A stretch of DNA of 64,000 nt from NCBI RefSeq assembly GCF_029871245.1, contig NZ_SSON01000072.1:62001-126000 (forward strand). Direction: 5' to 3'. Every line of letters starts with the position of its first letter. The stretch's first letter is position 1. The stretch comes from Pseudomonas sp. BN102. Lineage in GTDB: Bacteria; Pseudomonadota; Gammaproteobacteria; Pseudomonadales; Pseudomonadaceae. Under the pieces are notes generated by a model that was not told the origin of the DNA, did no database searches, and saw only the letters and a list, made by a program, of their open reading frames with translations. This document shows positions 1 through 7,980 of the stretch, one piece after another. The position numbers were made by a program, and so were the translations under genes.

Positions 1-1
1 T

Positions 2-391
2 GACGTTTTCCTGCTGATGTTGTTCGCCACCGGTGCGGCCTGGTTGTGGCGCGGCCATGGTGTGCGCGAGCGCGCCCTGGCGCTGGCCAAGCAGCACTGC
101 GCGCGCCTCGATGTGGAGTTGCTGGATGGCAACGTCGCGTTTCGCCGCCTGGCCCTGGTACGGGATGGCAAGGGCAATCGCCGCCTGGCGCGCATCTACG
201 ACTTCGAATTCACCGTCACCGGCGAGCAGCGCCTGACCGGCAGCATCCAGATGTTCGGCAACTACCTCGGCCGCATCGACCTCGAAGCCCACCCCTTCCA
301 GGCCCAGCCCCAACATGAGGGCAAGGTTATCCACATGACCGAGTGGCGGCGTAACCATCCGAAGCCGGATGAACAGCGCCGGGTGGACTGA
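2..391 (+). CDS. DUF3301 domain protein, 5' end outside the window
   Basis: The reading frame is already open at the left edge, so the true start lies upstream and the first visible ATG (17) is internal. About 129 residues are visible. The visible N terminus is a short hydrophobic segment (FLLMLFATGAAWLW) that probably anchors the protein in the inner membrane. The rest is a small basic/aromatic domain with the look of DUF3301 proteins (KQHCARLDVELLDGNVAF), a family of unknown function common in gamma-proteobacteria. It converges on the hydrolase gene at 574-1452, with 182 bp between them. A DnaA box (327-335) lies in frame near its 3' end as codons for V-I-H-M. Family assignment is by recognition only. 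Confidence 0.7.
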   Translation, partial: DVFLLMLFATGAAWLWRGHGVRERALALAKQHCARLDVELLDGNVAFRRLALVRDGKGNRRLARIYDFEFTVTGEQRLTGSIQMFGNYLGRIDLEAHPFQAQPQHEGKVIHMTEWRRNHPKPDEQRRVD

Positions 392-573
392 ACCCGCTCT
401 GCCGCTTTCCGGCGACCAGCCTGTTCAAATGCCTTTCTCGCGCAAGAGTCGAACTTTGTGGATAACCGCTGGCGTGCAGTGGCTTCGCCAGGTGGTCGAG
501 GCTCGCGCCATCCAGCTTGCAATCCAGCCAGAGCTCGGAAAGCGCCAGCCAGACGGCTTCGCGACCCGATGGC

Positions 574-1452
574 TCACGCCCGGCGCAGCAGGAAGTCTGC
601 CGTGCGCTCGGCGCTGACCTGGGGAAATTCCTGCATGAAACAGTGACCGCCCTCCACCACCTGGGCGCTGACATGGCCGTTGAGGGCAGTCAGGCGCGCC
701 ACCGACTTGGCGACGAAGGGGTAACTGTGCTGGCCGTGGAGGATCAGGGTCGAGGCGGTGATCCGCCCAAGGGATGGCCACAGACGCTTGGGAAAGGAAC
801 TGAAGATCTCCGCCTCGCGGCTCGGCCGGCACTTGAGCTCGACACCGTTATCCACAGTCTTGAGGGCATGGTCCACGTAGGCCTGCAAGGCTTCCTCGGT
901 CCACCCCTTGAAGATGCCGCGGCCATGCAGGCCGTTCCAGACAGCTTGACGGTCGGCCCAGTGATTGCGCCGGGCCCGCGCCCGAGTGGCCATGGTCGTG
1001 CGCCGGTGCAGGCCGAGCACCTCGGAGAAGGCCATCACGCCCACCATGGCCGGGGTGAAGATCACCGGATCGAGCAATACGGCGCGGCTGAACAACTCTG
1101 GATGCCGGGCCAGGACCAGGCTGGTCAGGACCCCACCGAAGCTGTGGCCGACGGCCAGCCGTGGCACCCCGCCGAACTGCCCACGCCCCACTTCGAATGC
1201 CTCCACCGCCAGCTCGGCGTTGCGGTTCCAGCCGAGGAAGCGGCCGCCATGGTCGCTGTCGCCGTGGCCCTGGACGTCGCACAGCCAGAGATCGAAATCC
1301 TCAGCCAGCCGCTGCAGCAACGGCGTATAGGCGCGGCCGCAGAAGCCGTTGCCATGGAGGAAGTGCAGCAAGGGTTTGCCGGAGGCCGGGCTATGCCAGC
1401 CGCGCAGGGTAAAACCGGCGGAAGTCGAGTGGGACCAGGGAATCAATTGCAT
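574..1452 (-). CDS. alpha/beta hydrolase
   Basis: A 292-residue alpha/beta-hydrolase fold protein, probably cytoplasmic (no signal peptide). HGNGF (residues 33-37) fits the oxyanion-hole loop, GHSFGG (102-107) is the nucleophile elbow with Ser104, and His270 in EGGHCF is the likely catalytic His. The acidic member is not obvious: the usual place reads LILHGQHS with no Asp. DVQGHGDSD (59-67) is the typical loop after strand 4. The substrate cannot be told from sequence. The start ATG at 1452 is followed by a normal N-terminal strand. The gene is single, divergent from the sensor kinase gene and convergent with the DUF3301 gene. It carries one DnaA box (848-856). Confidence 0.85.
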   Translation of the reverse strand: MQLIPWSHSTSAGFTLRGWHSPASGKPLLHFLHGNGFCGRAYTPLLQRLAEDFDLWLCDVQGHGDSDHGGRFLGWNRNAELAVEAFEVGRGQFGGVPRLAVGHSFGGVLTSLVLARHPELFSRAVLLDPVIFTPAMVGVMAFSEVLGLHRRTTMATRARARRNHWADRQAVWNGLHGRGIFKGWTEEALQAYVDHALKTVDNGVELKCRPSREAEIFSSFPKRLWPSLGRITASTLILHGQHSYPFVAKSVARLTALNGHVSAQVVEGGHCFMQEFPQVSAERTADFLLRRA

Positions 1453-1564
1453 CGAACGTGCCTCGAAAAGACTGGGCGCAGTGTATCTGCTGCCATGCCT
1501 CCAGAGCAGGGGGGCCGGGCCAGCCGTGCTATCGTCGACGCCTTCGAACCACGGATTTCACGCC

Positions 1565-3319
1565 TTGATTCCCCGCCCGCTGCGCATCGTCCTGCTGATC
1601 CTGCTGCTGCTCGCCGGGCTGTTCCTGGCGATGCACCTGTCCGGCCGCCAGGCCGAGCGCCAGGCCCTGCGCGACGAAGGCGAGCAGGCCCGCGAGCAGC
1701 TGACGCTCTACGCCGGCAGCTTGCGCACCCTGATCGACCGCTTCCGTGCCCTTCCCGCCGTGCTGGCGCTGGACCCGGAAGTGCGCGCCACCCTCCAGGG
1801 GTCTGTGGATAACAGCGAGCAGACACAGCTCAACCTCAAGCTGGAGCAGATGAACCGCGCCGCCGGCTCCACCACCCTCGAGCTTCTGGACCGCGATGGC
1901 CTGGCGGTGGCCGCCAGCAACTGGCGCTTACCCACCAGCTTCGTCGGCCACAATTACGGCTTCCGCCCCTACTTCGCCGAAGCCCGCAGCCACGGTAGCG
2001 GACGCTTCTATGCGGTAGGCGTGACCAGCGGCATTCCCGGCTACTTCCTCGCTAGCGCAGTGCGCGGCGGGAAGGACGAGTTCATCGGCGCCATCGTGGT
2101 GAAGCTAGAGTTCCCCGAGCTGGAGCAGGAATGGGGCCAGCGCCCGGATATCATCCTGGTCAGCGACGCCCGCGGCGTGGTGTTCATCGCCAACCAGCCG
2201 GGCTGGCGCTACCGTGAACTTCAGCCCATCTCCGCCGAGGGGCGCGCCGAGATGGCCGCCACCCGCCAATACGACAAGCAGCCCCTGGCGCCACTTATCC
2301 ACAGCACACTGCAGGATTTTGGCGAGGGCAGCAGGCTGGCCCGGGTCGAGGGGCCCGGCGGCCGCGCCGACTACCTCTGGGAAAGCCTTCCCCTGCCCAG
2401 CGAAGGCTGGACGCTGCACCTGCTGCGCGCCCCACAAGAGGCCGCCAGCAGCGCGCGCAACGCCAGCCTGGCCGCCGCCGGCGCCTGGCTGGCGCTGTTC
2501 TTCCTCGCCCTGTTCCTGCACCAGCGCTGGCGGCTGGCGCGCATTCGCCAGCGCAGTCGGGAGGAACTGGAGCAATTGGTCGAGCAACGTACTGCCGCCT
2601 TGCGCACAGCCCAGGACGGGTTGATCCAGGCCGCCAAGCTAGCCGCCCTGGGGCAGATGTCCGCCGCCCTGGCCCACGAGATCAACCAGCCATTGACCGC
2701 CCTGCAGATGCACCTGGCCAGCCTGCGGCTGATGCTCGACAACGGCCAGCTGGAGCAGGCGCGCAAGGCCCTCTCGCGGCATGACGAACTGCTGCAGCGC
2801 ATGGCGGCTCTCACCGGCCACCTCAAGACCTATGCGCGCAAGACCCCCGGCGGGCTGCGCGAATGCCTGGAGCTCGGCAGCGTTGTGGATAAATCCCTGC
2901 AACTGCTGGCGCCCAACCTGCGCGACGCGAAAGTCGAAATCAGCCAGGAGCTCTGTATACCCGCCTGGGTCTCGGGGGATGCCATCCGCCTGGAACAGGT
3001 GCTGGTCAACCTGCTGCGCAATGCCCTGGATGCCGTGGCGGACAAGCCGGCTCCGCGCTTGTGGATAACCCTGCAGAGGGAGGCTGGCCACTGGCTGCTG
3101 AGTGTCGCCGACAATGGCGGAGGCATCGCCGAAGAGGACCTGCCGCGGGTCTTCGATCCCTTCTTCACCACCAAGCCGGCGGGTGCCGGCCTGGGGATCG
3201 GACTGGCGGTGTCCTACGCCATCGTCCATGAACTGGGTGGTAGCCTTGCCGCCGCCAACCAGGGCGAAGGCGCCGTATTCAGCCTGCGCCTGCCCGTGGA
3301 CAAAGCCAGAGAGGAATAG
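1565..3319 (+). CDS. mifS: DctB-family sensor histidine kinase (MifS type)
   Basis: Membrane sensor kinase of 584 residues. An N-terminal membrane helix (about 8-22) is followed by a periplasmic double-PAS-like sensor region (about 40-295), a second membrane helix (about 300-318), a coiled linker, the dimerisation/phosphoacceptor domain with AHEINQPL (His371) and a HATPase domain with DNGGG (Asp516) and GAGLGIGL. This is the DctB layout. I chose the TTG at 1565 because the membrane helix begins just after it and no ATG fits; upstream open frame is antisense to the hydrolase. It lies 2 bp before the response regulator gene, so they are co-transcribed. In P. aeruginosa MifS/MifR control 2-oxoglutarate use; the transporter gene next door supports that role, but C4-dicarboxylate sensing (DctB) is an alternative. 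Confidence 0.75.
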   Translation: MIPRPLRIVLLILLLLAGLFLAMHLSGRQAERQALRDEGEQAREQLTLYAGSLRTLIDRFRALPAVLALDPEVRATLQGSVDNSEQTQLNLKLEQMNRAAGSTTLELLDRDGLAVAASNWRLPTSFVGHNYGFRPYFAEARSHGSGRFYAVGVTSGIPGYFLASAVRGGKDEFIGAIVVKLEFPELEQEWGQRPDIILVSDARGVVFIANQPGWRYRELQPISAEGRAEMAATRQYDKQPLAPLIHSTLQDFGEGSRLARVEGPGGRADYLWESLPLPSEGWTLHLLRAPQEAASSARNASLAAAGAWLALFFLALFLHQRWRLARIRQRSREELEQLVEQRTAALRTAQDGLIQAAKLAALGQMSAALAHEINQPLTALQMHLASLRLMLDNGQLEQARKALSRHDELLQRMAALTGHLKTYARKTPGGLRECLELGSVVDKSLQLLAPNLRDAKVEISQELCIPAWVSGDAIRLEQVLVNLLRNALDAVADKPAPRLWITLQREAGHWLLSVADNGGGIAEEDLPRVFDPFFTTKPAGAGLGIGLAVSYAIVHELGGSLAAANQGEGAVFSLRLPVDKAREE

Positions 3320-3321
3320 CC

Positions 3322-4662
3322 ATGACAGCCCAGGTGATCTTCGTCGACGACGAGGCGGCCATCCGCGAAGCCGTACGCGAGTGGCTTGAGCTTTCCGGCT
3401 TCGAGGTGCAGGTGGAATCCAGCGCCGAAGGCTGCCTGAAGCGCCTCGACGCCGACTTCCCGGGCGTGGTCATCAGCGACCTGCGCATGCCCGGCATGGA
3501 TGGGATGGCCCTGCTCCAGGCCGTGCAGGCCATCGACCGCGAGCTGCCCTTCCTGATGGTTACCGGCCACGGTGACGTGCCGCAGGCAGTGGAGGCCATG
3601 CGCCTGGGCGCCTATGACTTCATCGAAAAGCCCTTCACCGCCGAGCGGCTACTGGACAGCCTGCGCCGCGCCCTGGAAAAACGCCGCCTGGTACAGGAGA
3701 ACCGCCGCCTGCGGGTCCAGGTCGACCTCAAGGACCAGCTCGACGGCCGCCTGCTTGGCGTCTCCCGGCCCATGCTGCAATTGCGCCGCCAGGTCCTGGA
3801 GCTGGCCCGCACCCCGGTGAATACCCTGCTGCGCGGGGAAACCGGCAGCGGCAAGGAAATGGTCGCGCGCTGCCTGCACGACTTCGGCCCGCGCGCGGAA
3901 AGGCCCTTCGTGGCACTGAACTGCGCGGCCATTCCGGAGAATCTCTTCGAGAGCGAGCTGTTCGGCCATGAAAGCGGAGCCTTCACCGGCGCCCAGGGCA
4001 AACGAATCGGCAAGATCGAACACGCCCACGGCGGCACCCTGTTCCTCGACGAAATCGAAAGCATGCCCCTCGCACAGCAGGTGAAGCTGTTGCGTGTGCT
4101 GCAGGAACAGCGCCTGGAGCGTCTCGGCTCGAACCAGAGCATCACCGTGGATATCCGCGTGGTCGCCGCCACCAAGCCGGACCTGCGCGAGGAGGTGCGC
4201 GCCGGACGCTTCCGCGAGGACCTGCTCTACCGGCTGAACGTGGCCGAGCTGCAGCTGCCGGCCCTGCGCGAGCGGCGCGAGGACATCCCGCTGCTGTTCG
4301 AGCATTTCGCTCGGCAAGCCAGCGAGCGCCTGGGCCGGCCGCAGCCTTCCCTGACCCCCGCCGAACTGGCGCAGCTGCTGGCCCACGGTTGGCCGGGCAA
4401 CGTCCGCGAGCTGGCCAATGCCGCCGAGCGCCATGTGCTGGGGTTATCCACAAGTGCGGCGGAACGGGGCGAAGGCGAGCCCTCGCTGGCCGAACTGATG
4501 GAAGCCTACGAGGCGCAATGCCTGCGCCAGGCCCTGGCGCGCAGCCAGGGCGATATCAAGGCGGTGATGACCCTGTTGCAACTGCCGCGCCGCACCCTCA
4601 ACGAGAAGATGCAGCGCCATGGCCTGGCGCGCAGCGAATTCCTGCGCGGCGAGGATGATTGA
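3322..4662 (+). CDS. mifR: sigma-54-dependent response regulator (MifR/DctD type)
   Basis: A 446-residue NtrC-family activator. The receiver domain (1-120) has Asp9, Asp10 and phospho-acceptor Asp53 (ISDLRMPGMDG). The AAA+ domain has Walker A GETGSGKE (about 172-179), the sigma-54 contact loop GAFTGA (about 220-225) and LFLDEI, and the C terminus carries a Fis-like helix-turn-helix (about 400-440). It sits 2 bp behind the kinase gene. The next gene, a 2-oxoglutarate transporter, has a sigma-54 promoter, which makes it the obvious target. The DnaA box at 4444-4452 reads as Leu-Ser-Thr with rare TTA and ACA codons in the linker before the helix-turn-helix. MifR versus DctD naming rests on context. 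Confidence 0.8.
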   Translation: MTAQVIFVDDEAAIREAVREWLELSGFEVQVESSAEGCLKRLDADFPGVVISDLRMPGMDGMALLQAVQAIDRELPFLMVTGHGDVPQAVEAMRLGAYDFIEKPFTAERLLDSLRRALEKRRLVQENRRLRVQVDLKDQLDGRLLGVSRPMLQLRRQVLELARTPVNTLLRGETGSGKEMVARCLHDFGPRAERPFVALNCAAIPENLFESELFGHESGAFTGAQGKRIGKIEHAHGGTLFLDEIESMPLAQQVKLLRVLQEQRLERLGSNQSITVDIRVVAATKPDLREEVRAGRFREDLLYRLNVAELQLPALRERREDIPLLFEHFARQASERLGRPQPSLTPAELAQLLAHGWPGNVRELANAAERHVLGLSTSAAERGEGEPSLAELMEAYEAQCLRQALARSQGDIKAVMTLLQLPRRTLNEKMQRHGLARSEFLRGEDD

Positions 4663-4678
4663 GTTCGCAAACGCTGTC

Positions 4679-4761
4679 GTAGGTTGGCGCTGAGCGAAGC
4701 GAAGCCCAACAATCCCGGCATAGGTTCATCGTTGGGCCTCGCAGGCTCGGCACCAACCTAC
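4679..4761. repeat. intergenic inverted repeat, family A copy 1
   Basis: An 83-bp element with outer arms GTAGGTTGG and CCAACCTAC and inner GAAGCCCAACA/CGTTGGGC blocks, able to fold into a long imperfect hairpin. A second copy with the same ends lies at 59805-59887. It resembles the short palindromic intergenic repeats common in Pseudomonas. It may act as a transcript-end structure for mifSR. Confidence 0.65.
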
Positions 4762-4778
4762 AGAAGCGCCCGGCATCA

Positions 4779-4849
4779 GCGGAATCTTGCTCATCGCCTG
4801 TCCGGCATCGGCAGGATTCCGCGCATATTTCCTACGTGATTCCAACGTA
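4779..4849. promoter_or_regulatory. candidate activator sites upstream of the sigma-54 promoter
   Basis: Two inverted repeats stand out between the repeat element and the -24/-12 promoter: GCGGAAT (4779-4785) with ATTCCGC (4816-4822), and TACGT (4833-4837) with ACGTA (4845-4849). Either could be the enhancer-type binding site of the adjacent response regulator. The second is close to the -24 element (about 30 bp), which is short for an enhancer. No direct evidence separates them. Confidence 0.35.
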
Positions 4850-4877
4850 ACCCCTCTATTCCGCGCCTTTCCTCCCC

Positions 4878-4893
4878 TGGCACAGCTCCTGCT
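4878..4893 (+). promoter_or_regulatory. sigma-54 (-24/-12) promoter of the transporter gene
   Basis: TGGCACAGCTCCTGCT matches the TGGCACGNNNNTTGCW consensus at 14 of 16 positions, with invariant GG (4879-4880) and GC (4891-4892) at the required spacing. It predicts a start near 4904 and a leader of about 60 nt. It fits control by the sigma-54 activator encoded just upstream. Confidence 0.8.
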
Positions 4894-4934
4894 ATGTGCG
4901 TGGTGCACAAGCGCAGCCTCAAAGCCGCGCCCAC

Positions 4935-4942
4935 AACAACAA
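4935..4942 (+). promoter_or_regulatory. Crc/Hfq-type A-rich motif in the transporter leader
   Basis: AACAACAA fits the AAnAAnAA catabolite-activity motif bound by Hfq with Crc in Pseudomonas. It lies about 10 nt before the ribosome-binding site GAGGAAAG (4952-4959), where binding would block translation. This predicts catabolite repression of 2-oxoglutarate uptake. Confidence 0.6.
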
Positions 4943-4962
4943 CTACGCGTCGAGGAAAGATG

Positions 4963-6270
4963 ATGGATAGCTCCAGCACCCTGACTGCCTCTGCAGCACC
5001 CCGCACGACATCGCAACGCATCAAGTCCATTTTCAGTGGCTCGGTCGGCAACCTGGTGGAGTGGTACGACTGGTACGTATACGCCGCCTTCTCGCTGTAC
5101 TTCGCCAAGGCCTTCTTCCCCCAGGGCGACATGACTGCCCAGTTGCTCAACACCGCTGCGATCTTCGCCGTGGGCTTCCTGATGCGCCCCATCGGCGGCT
5201 GGCTGATGGGCATCTACGCCGACCGCAAGGGCCGCAAGGCGGCTCTGCTGGCCTCGGTCCTGCTGATGTGCTTCGGCTCGCTGATCATCGCCCTGACCCC
5301 CAGCTACGAGACCATCGGCGTCGCCGCGCCGGTAATGCTGGTGGTAGCGCGTCTGCTGCAGGGTCTCTCGGTCGGCGGTGAATACGGCACCTCCGCCACC
5401 TACCTGTCGGAGATGGCGACCAAGGAGCAACGCGGCTTCTTCTCCAGCTTCCAGTACGTGACCCTGATCTCCGGCCAGCTCATCGCCCTGGCGGTACTGA
5501 TCGTCCTGCAGCAGACCCTGACCACCGAGCAGCTGGAAAGCTGGGGCTGGCGTGTACCCTTCGTGATCGGCGCCCTGTGCGCGGTGGTTGCCATGTTCCT
5601 GCGTCGCGGCATGGAAGAAACCGATTCCTTCACCAAGAAGAAGGACAAGCCCAAGGAAAGCCTGCTGCGCACCCTGATGCGCCATCCCAAGGAAGTGTTC
5701 ACCGTGGTCGGCCTGACCATGGGCGGCACCCTGGCCTTCTACACCTACACCACCTACATGCAGAAGTACCTGGTGAACACCGTGGGCATGAGCAAGGGCG
5801 ACTCGACCATGATCTCGGCCGCCACCCTGTTCCTCTTCATGCTGCTGCAGCCCATTGTCGGCGCGCTTTCCGACAAGATCGGCCGGCGCCCGATCCTGAT
5901 CGCCTTCGGCGTGATGGGCACCCTGTTCACCTACCCGATCCTCAGCACCCTGCATAGCATCGAGACCTGGTGGGGCGCGTTCTTCCTGATCATGGCGGCG
6001 CTGATCATCGTCAGCGGCTACACCTCGATCAATGCCGTGGTGAAGGCCGAGCTCTTCCCCACCGAGATCCGCGCCCTGGGCGTGGGCCTGCCCTACGCAC
6101 TGACCGTATCCATTTTCGGCGGCACCGCCGAGTACGTGGCGCTGTGGTTCAAGAGCATCGGCATGGAAAGCGGCTTCTACTGGTACGTCACCGCCTGCAT
6201 CGCCTGCTCGCTGCTGGTGTACGTGTTCATGAAGGACACCCGCACCCATTCGCGGATGAACCAGGAATGA
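4963..6270 (+). CDS. kgtP: MHS-family MFS transporter, probable 2-oxoglutarate permease
   Basis: A 435-residue inner-membrane symporter with 12 predicted helices. The N-terminal cytoplasmic stretch leads into SGSVGNLVEWYDWYVY, a hallmark of the metabolite:H+ symporter group that includes KgtP, ShiA and ProP. RPIGGWLMG followed by DRKGRK gives the MFS loop 2-3 motif, and SDKIGRRP its repeat in the second half. I chose ATG 4963, spaced 7 nt from GAGG at 4952-4955; ATG 4960 is also possible. The sigma-54 promoter and the two-component pair next to it point to 2-oxoglutarate, as for PA5530 of P. aeruginosa; other dicarboxylates are not excluded. Confidence 0.8.
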   Translation: MDSSSTLTASAAPRTTSQRIKSIFSGSVGNLVEWYDWYVYAAFSLYFAKAFFPQGDMTAQLLNTAAIFAVGFLMRPIGGWLMGIYADRKGRKAALLASVLLMCFGSLIIALTPSYETIGVAAPVMLVVARLLQGLSVGGEYGTSATYLSEMATKEQRGFFSSFQYVTLISGQLIALAVLIVLQQTLTTEQLESWGWRVPFVIGALCAVVAMFLRRGMEETDSFTKKKDKPKESLLRTLMRHPKEVFTVVGLTMGGTLAFYTYTTYMQKYLVNTVGMSKGDSTMISAATLFLFMLLQPIVGALSDKIGRRPILIAFGVMGTLFTYPILSTLHSIETWWGAFFLIMAALIIVSGYTSINAVVKAELFPTEIRALGVGLPYALTVSIFGGTAEYVALWFKSIGMESGFYWYVTACIACSLLVYVFMKDTRTHSRMNQE

Positions 6271-6297
6271 TCGAGCGCTGAACCGCGCCTTCATTAC

Positions 6298-6325
6298 AAC
6301 GGGCCCTTCAGGGCCCGTTTTCGTT
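6298..6325 (+). terminator. rho-independent terminator of the transporter gene
   Basis: AACGGGCCC and GGGCCCGTT form a 9-bp GC-rich stem with a TTCA loop, followed by TTCGTT. It lies 28 bp after the transporter stop codon. Confidence 0.85.
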
Positions 6326-6361
6326 GGTGGGTAGATTGGATCGGCGCGAGGGAACAGCCCT

Positions 6362-6459
6362 TGTAGGGGCGATTTCAATCGCCAAGCGGACCGCAGGTTC
6401 GCCCTTCACCCTGTCAGGGGGCAGCTCCGCCGCCCTTGGCGAATGAATTCGCCCCTACA
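6362..6459. repeat. intergenic inverted repeat, family B copy 1
   Basis: About 98 bp with ends TGTAGGGGCG and CGCCCCTACA and inner arms around GCGATTTCAATCGCC/GGCGAATGAATTCGCC. A fuller copy lies at 61561-61659, and a decayed core at 47679-47716. Half-elements also occur near 6505-6520 and 59942-59957. It looks like a Pseudomonas palindromic repeat family. Confidence 0.65.
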
Positions 6460-6565
6460 GGAAAGCACGCACCTCCAGCCCCGACGTAGCCGTTCGGCCA
6501 ACGTTCTGAATGAGTTCGCCCCTGCGCGCGTCGCAGCATCAGCCGGGAAGCCGGAGTCGCTCCTC

Positions 6566-7531
6566 TCACTCCAGCCGGCAGGCTTCCATCCCCGCCGTCA
6601 GCGCGGCTTCGTCCTGAGGCCCGGCGAAGATCAGCTCCAGACGCGAATCCTTGCGCCATTCGCTGGCCTGCCAATGGATCGGCGCGCCATCCAGGGCATT
6701 GCCCGAGAGCCAGCCGGCATTGGTCCGCAGCACCAGCTTGGCGCGGCGCCAGGGCAAGCCGGCGAGCCACAGCTGCACGCGCACCAGCTCGAGCTGCTGG
6801 CTCGGATGCCAACGCCAACCGATGCTCCAACCTTCGTTACCGGCCTGAATTTGGCAGATCGGTTCAGCCGGATTCCTCCACAGAGCCGGATGTTTATCCA
6901 CACCTGTTGGTAACTTGTCGATATCAACAGTTTTTCCAGAGTGTGAATGAATGCCTGGAAGCTTCTCGATATCGAGCCTGCCCTGTGTCGTCCACAGCAC
7001 GTTGGAGGCAGGCAATTGCGCGGAAAGTTGTTCACATGTGGACAAATCGAGGTTTTCCGACTTATTCAGTAGCACAAGGCCAGCACCAGAAAGTGCCTCC
7101 CGCTGGCTGTCCGGCAGGGGCTGGCCCGTAGCCAGCGCCGCCGCGTCCAGCACCACGACGCTTGGCTGTAGCGCCAAAACGCCCTCCCAGGGCGGTTCGC
7201 GGAGCTGTCGCAGTAGCTCGACCGGATGTCCGAGTCCGGAGGGCTCAATCAGTAGCCGGTCCGGCCGCGCCTTGCGCAGTAGACGGGCCAGGCCGACCTG
7301 GAAGGGCGCGCCGTTGACGCAGCAAACGCAGCCGCCCGCCACTTCGGCGAGGCTGATGCCGTCGTCACTACTGGTCAGCAGGGCGGCGTCCAAGCCGATC
7401 TGGCCAAATTCGTTGATCAGCACCGCCCAGCGTTCATGGTCGGGCCGCTGCGCCAGCAGCTGGCGGATCAGGCTGGTCTTGCCGGCGCCCAGGGGCCCGG
7501 CGATCAGATGGGTAGGGATATGAGTAAGCAT
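6566..7531 (-). CDS. COG0523/CobW-family G3E GTPase
   Basis: A 321-residue GTPase of the COG0523 metallochaperone group. Walker A is GPLGAGKTS (12-20), INEFGQIGLD matches the switch region, GGCVCC (66-71) is the metal-binding CxCC motif, and EPSGLGHP follows. The G4 motif reads NKSE rather than NKxD. The C-terminal half has the loose CobW C-terminal domain. I chose ATG 7531, where the conserved first strand starts; an upstream ATG at 7552 is possible. It is divergent from a small secreted-protein gene and stands 450 bp from the zinc-limitation operon, but I see no Zur palindrome in front of it. Its metal is unknown. Two DnaA-box-related changes are in frame (6894-6902, codons V-D-K). Confidence 0.8.
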   Translation of the reverse strand: MLTHIPTHLIAGPLGAGKTSLIRQLLAQRPDHERWAVLINEFGQIGLDAALLTSSDDGISLAEVAGGCVCCVNGAPFQVGLARLLRKARPDRLLIEPSGLGHPVELLRQLREPPWEGVLALQPSVVVLDAAALATGQPLPDSQREALSGAGLVLLNKSENLDLSTCEQLSAQLPASNVLWTTQGRLDIEKLPGIHSHSGKTVDIDKLPTGVDKHPALWRNPAEPICQIQAGNEGWSIGWRWHPSQQLELVRVQLWLAGLPWRRAKLVLRTNAGWLSGNALDGAPIHWQASEWRKDSRLELIFAGPQDEAALTAGMEACRLE

Positions 7532-7609
7532 GGACCTATGGTGCTGCTTCACAGCCGGCCAGGAAAGCGCCGTGCTAGAGTCGCGTCCTTCATTGCCTGG
7601 AGACCTCCC

Positions 7610-7957
7610 ATGCGTGCCTGGTTACTACCCGCGCTGCTGTTGCTGTCCGTCGAAGCCCACGCCGAAGCCTGCGTGGTGCACAGCCAGGGCGAACGTCTGG
7701 AAGTGAAGCTCTGCCAGGAAAACCGTAGCATTCCGACGCAGCTGTTTCGCGAAGGTTTCTGCCAGCCGCAGATGCAGGGGCAGAAGGTGGAAGTGGCTTT
7801 TGTGGATAACTGCCCAGCCGGCGCCTTCGGCGTCTGCCGCAACGCCAAGGTCAGCAACCAGCCCTATCGCCAGGATATCCACTACTACGGCGTGGCCAGC
7901 GATGCGCGTTACCTCAAACCCTTCTGCGAGGCACAGAGCCAGGGCAAGTGGGAGTAG
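7610..7957 (+). CDS. small secreted protein of unknown function
   Basis: A 115-residue protein with a clear signal peptide (MRAWLLPALLLLSVEAHA, cleavage expected after residue 18). The mature part has six cysteines (ACVV, KLCQ, GFCQ, DNCP, GVCR, PFCE), which suggests disulfides in the periplasm or outside. CTGGAG upstream of ATG 7610 serves as ribosome-binding site. I do not recognise a domain. A similar small gene is found beside the CobW/DUF1826 genes in related pseudomonads, from memory. A DnaA box (7801-7809) is in frame as V-D-N. Confidence 0.7.
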   Translation: MRAWLLPALLLLSVEAHAEACVVHSQGERLEVKLCQENRSIPTQLFREGFCQPQMQGQKVEVAFVDNCPAGAFGVCRNAKVSNQPYRQDIHYYGVASDARYLKPFCEAQSQGKWE

Positions 7958-7980
7958 CGCCCCCACAGGACAGCTTCCCG

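Noticed and set aside
4726-6378. 550-codon open frame on the minus strand
   Set aside because: Antisense of the transporter gene, which has membrane helices, a promoter and a terminator on the plus strand.
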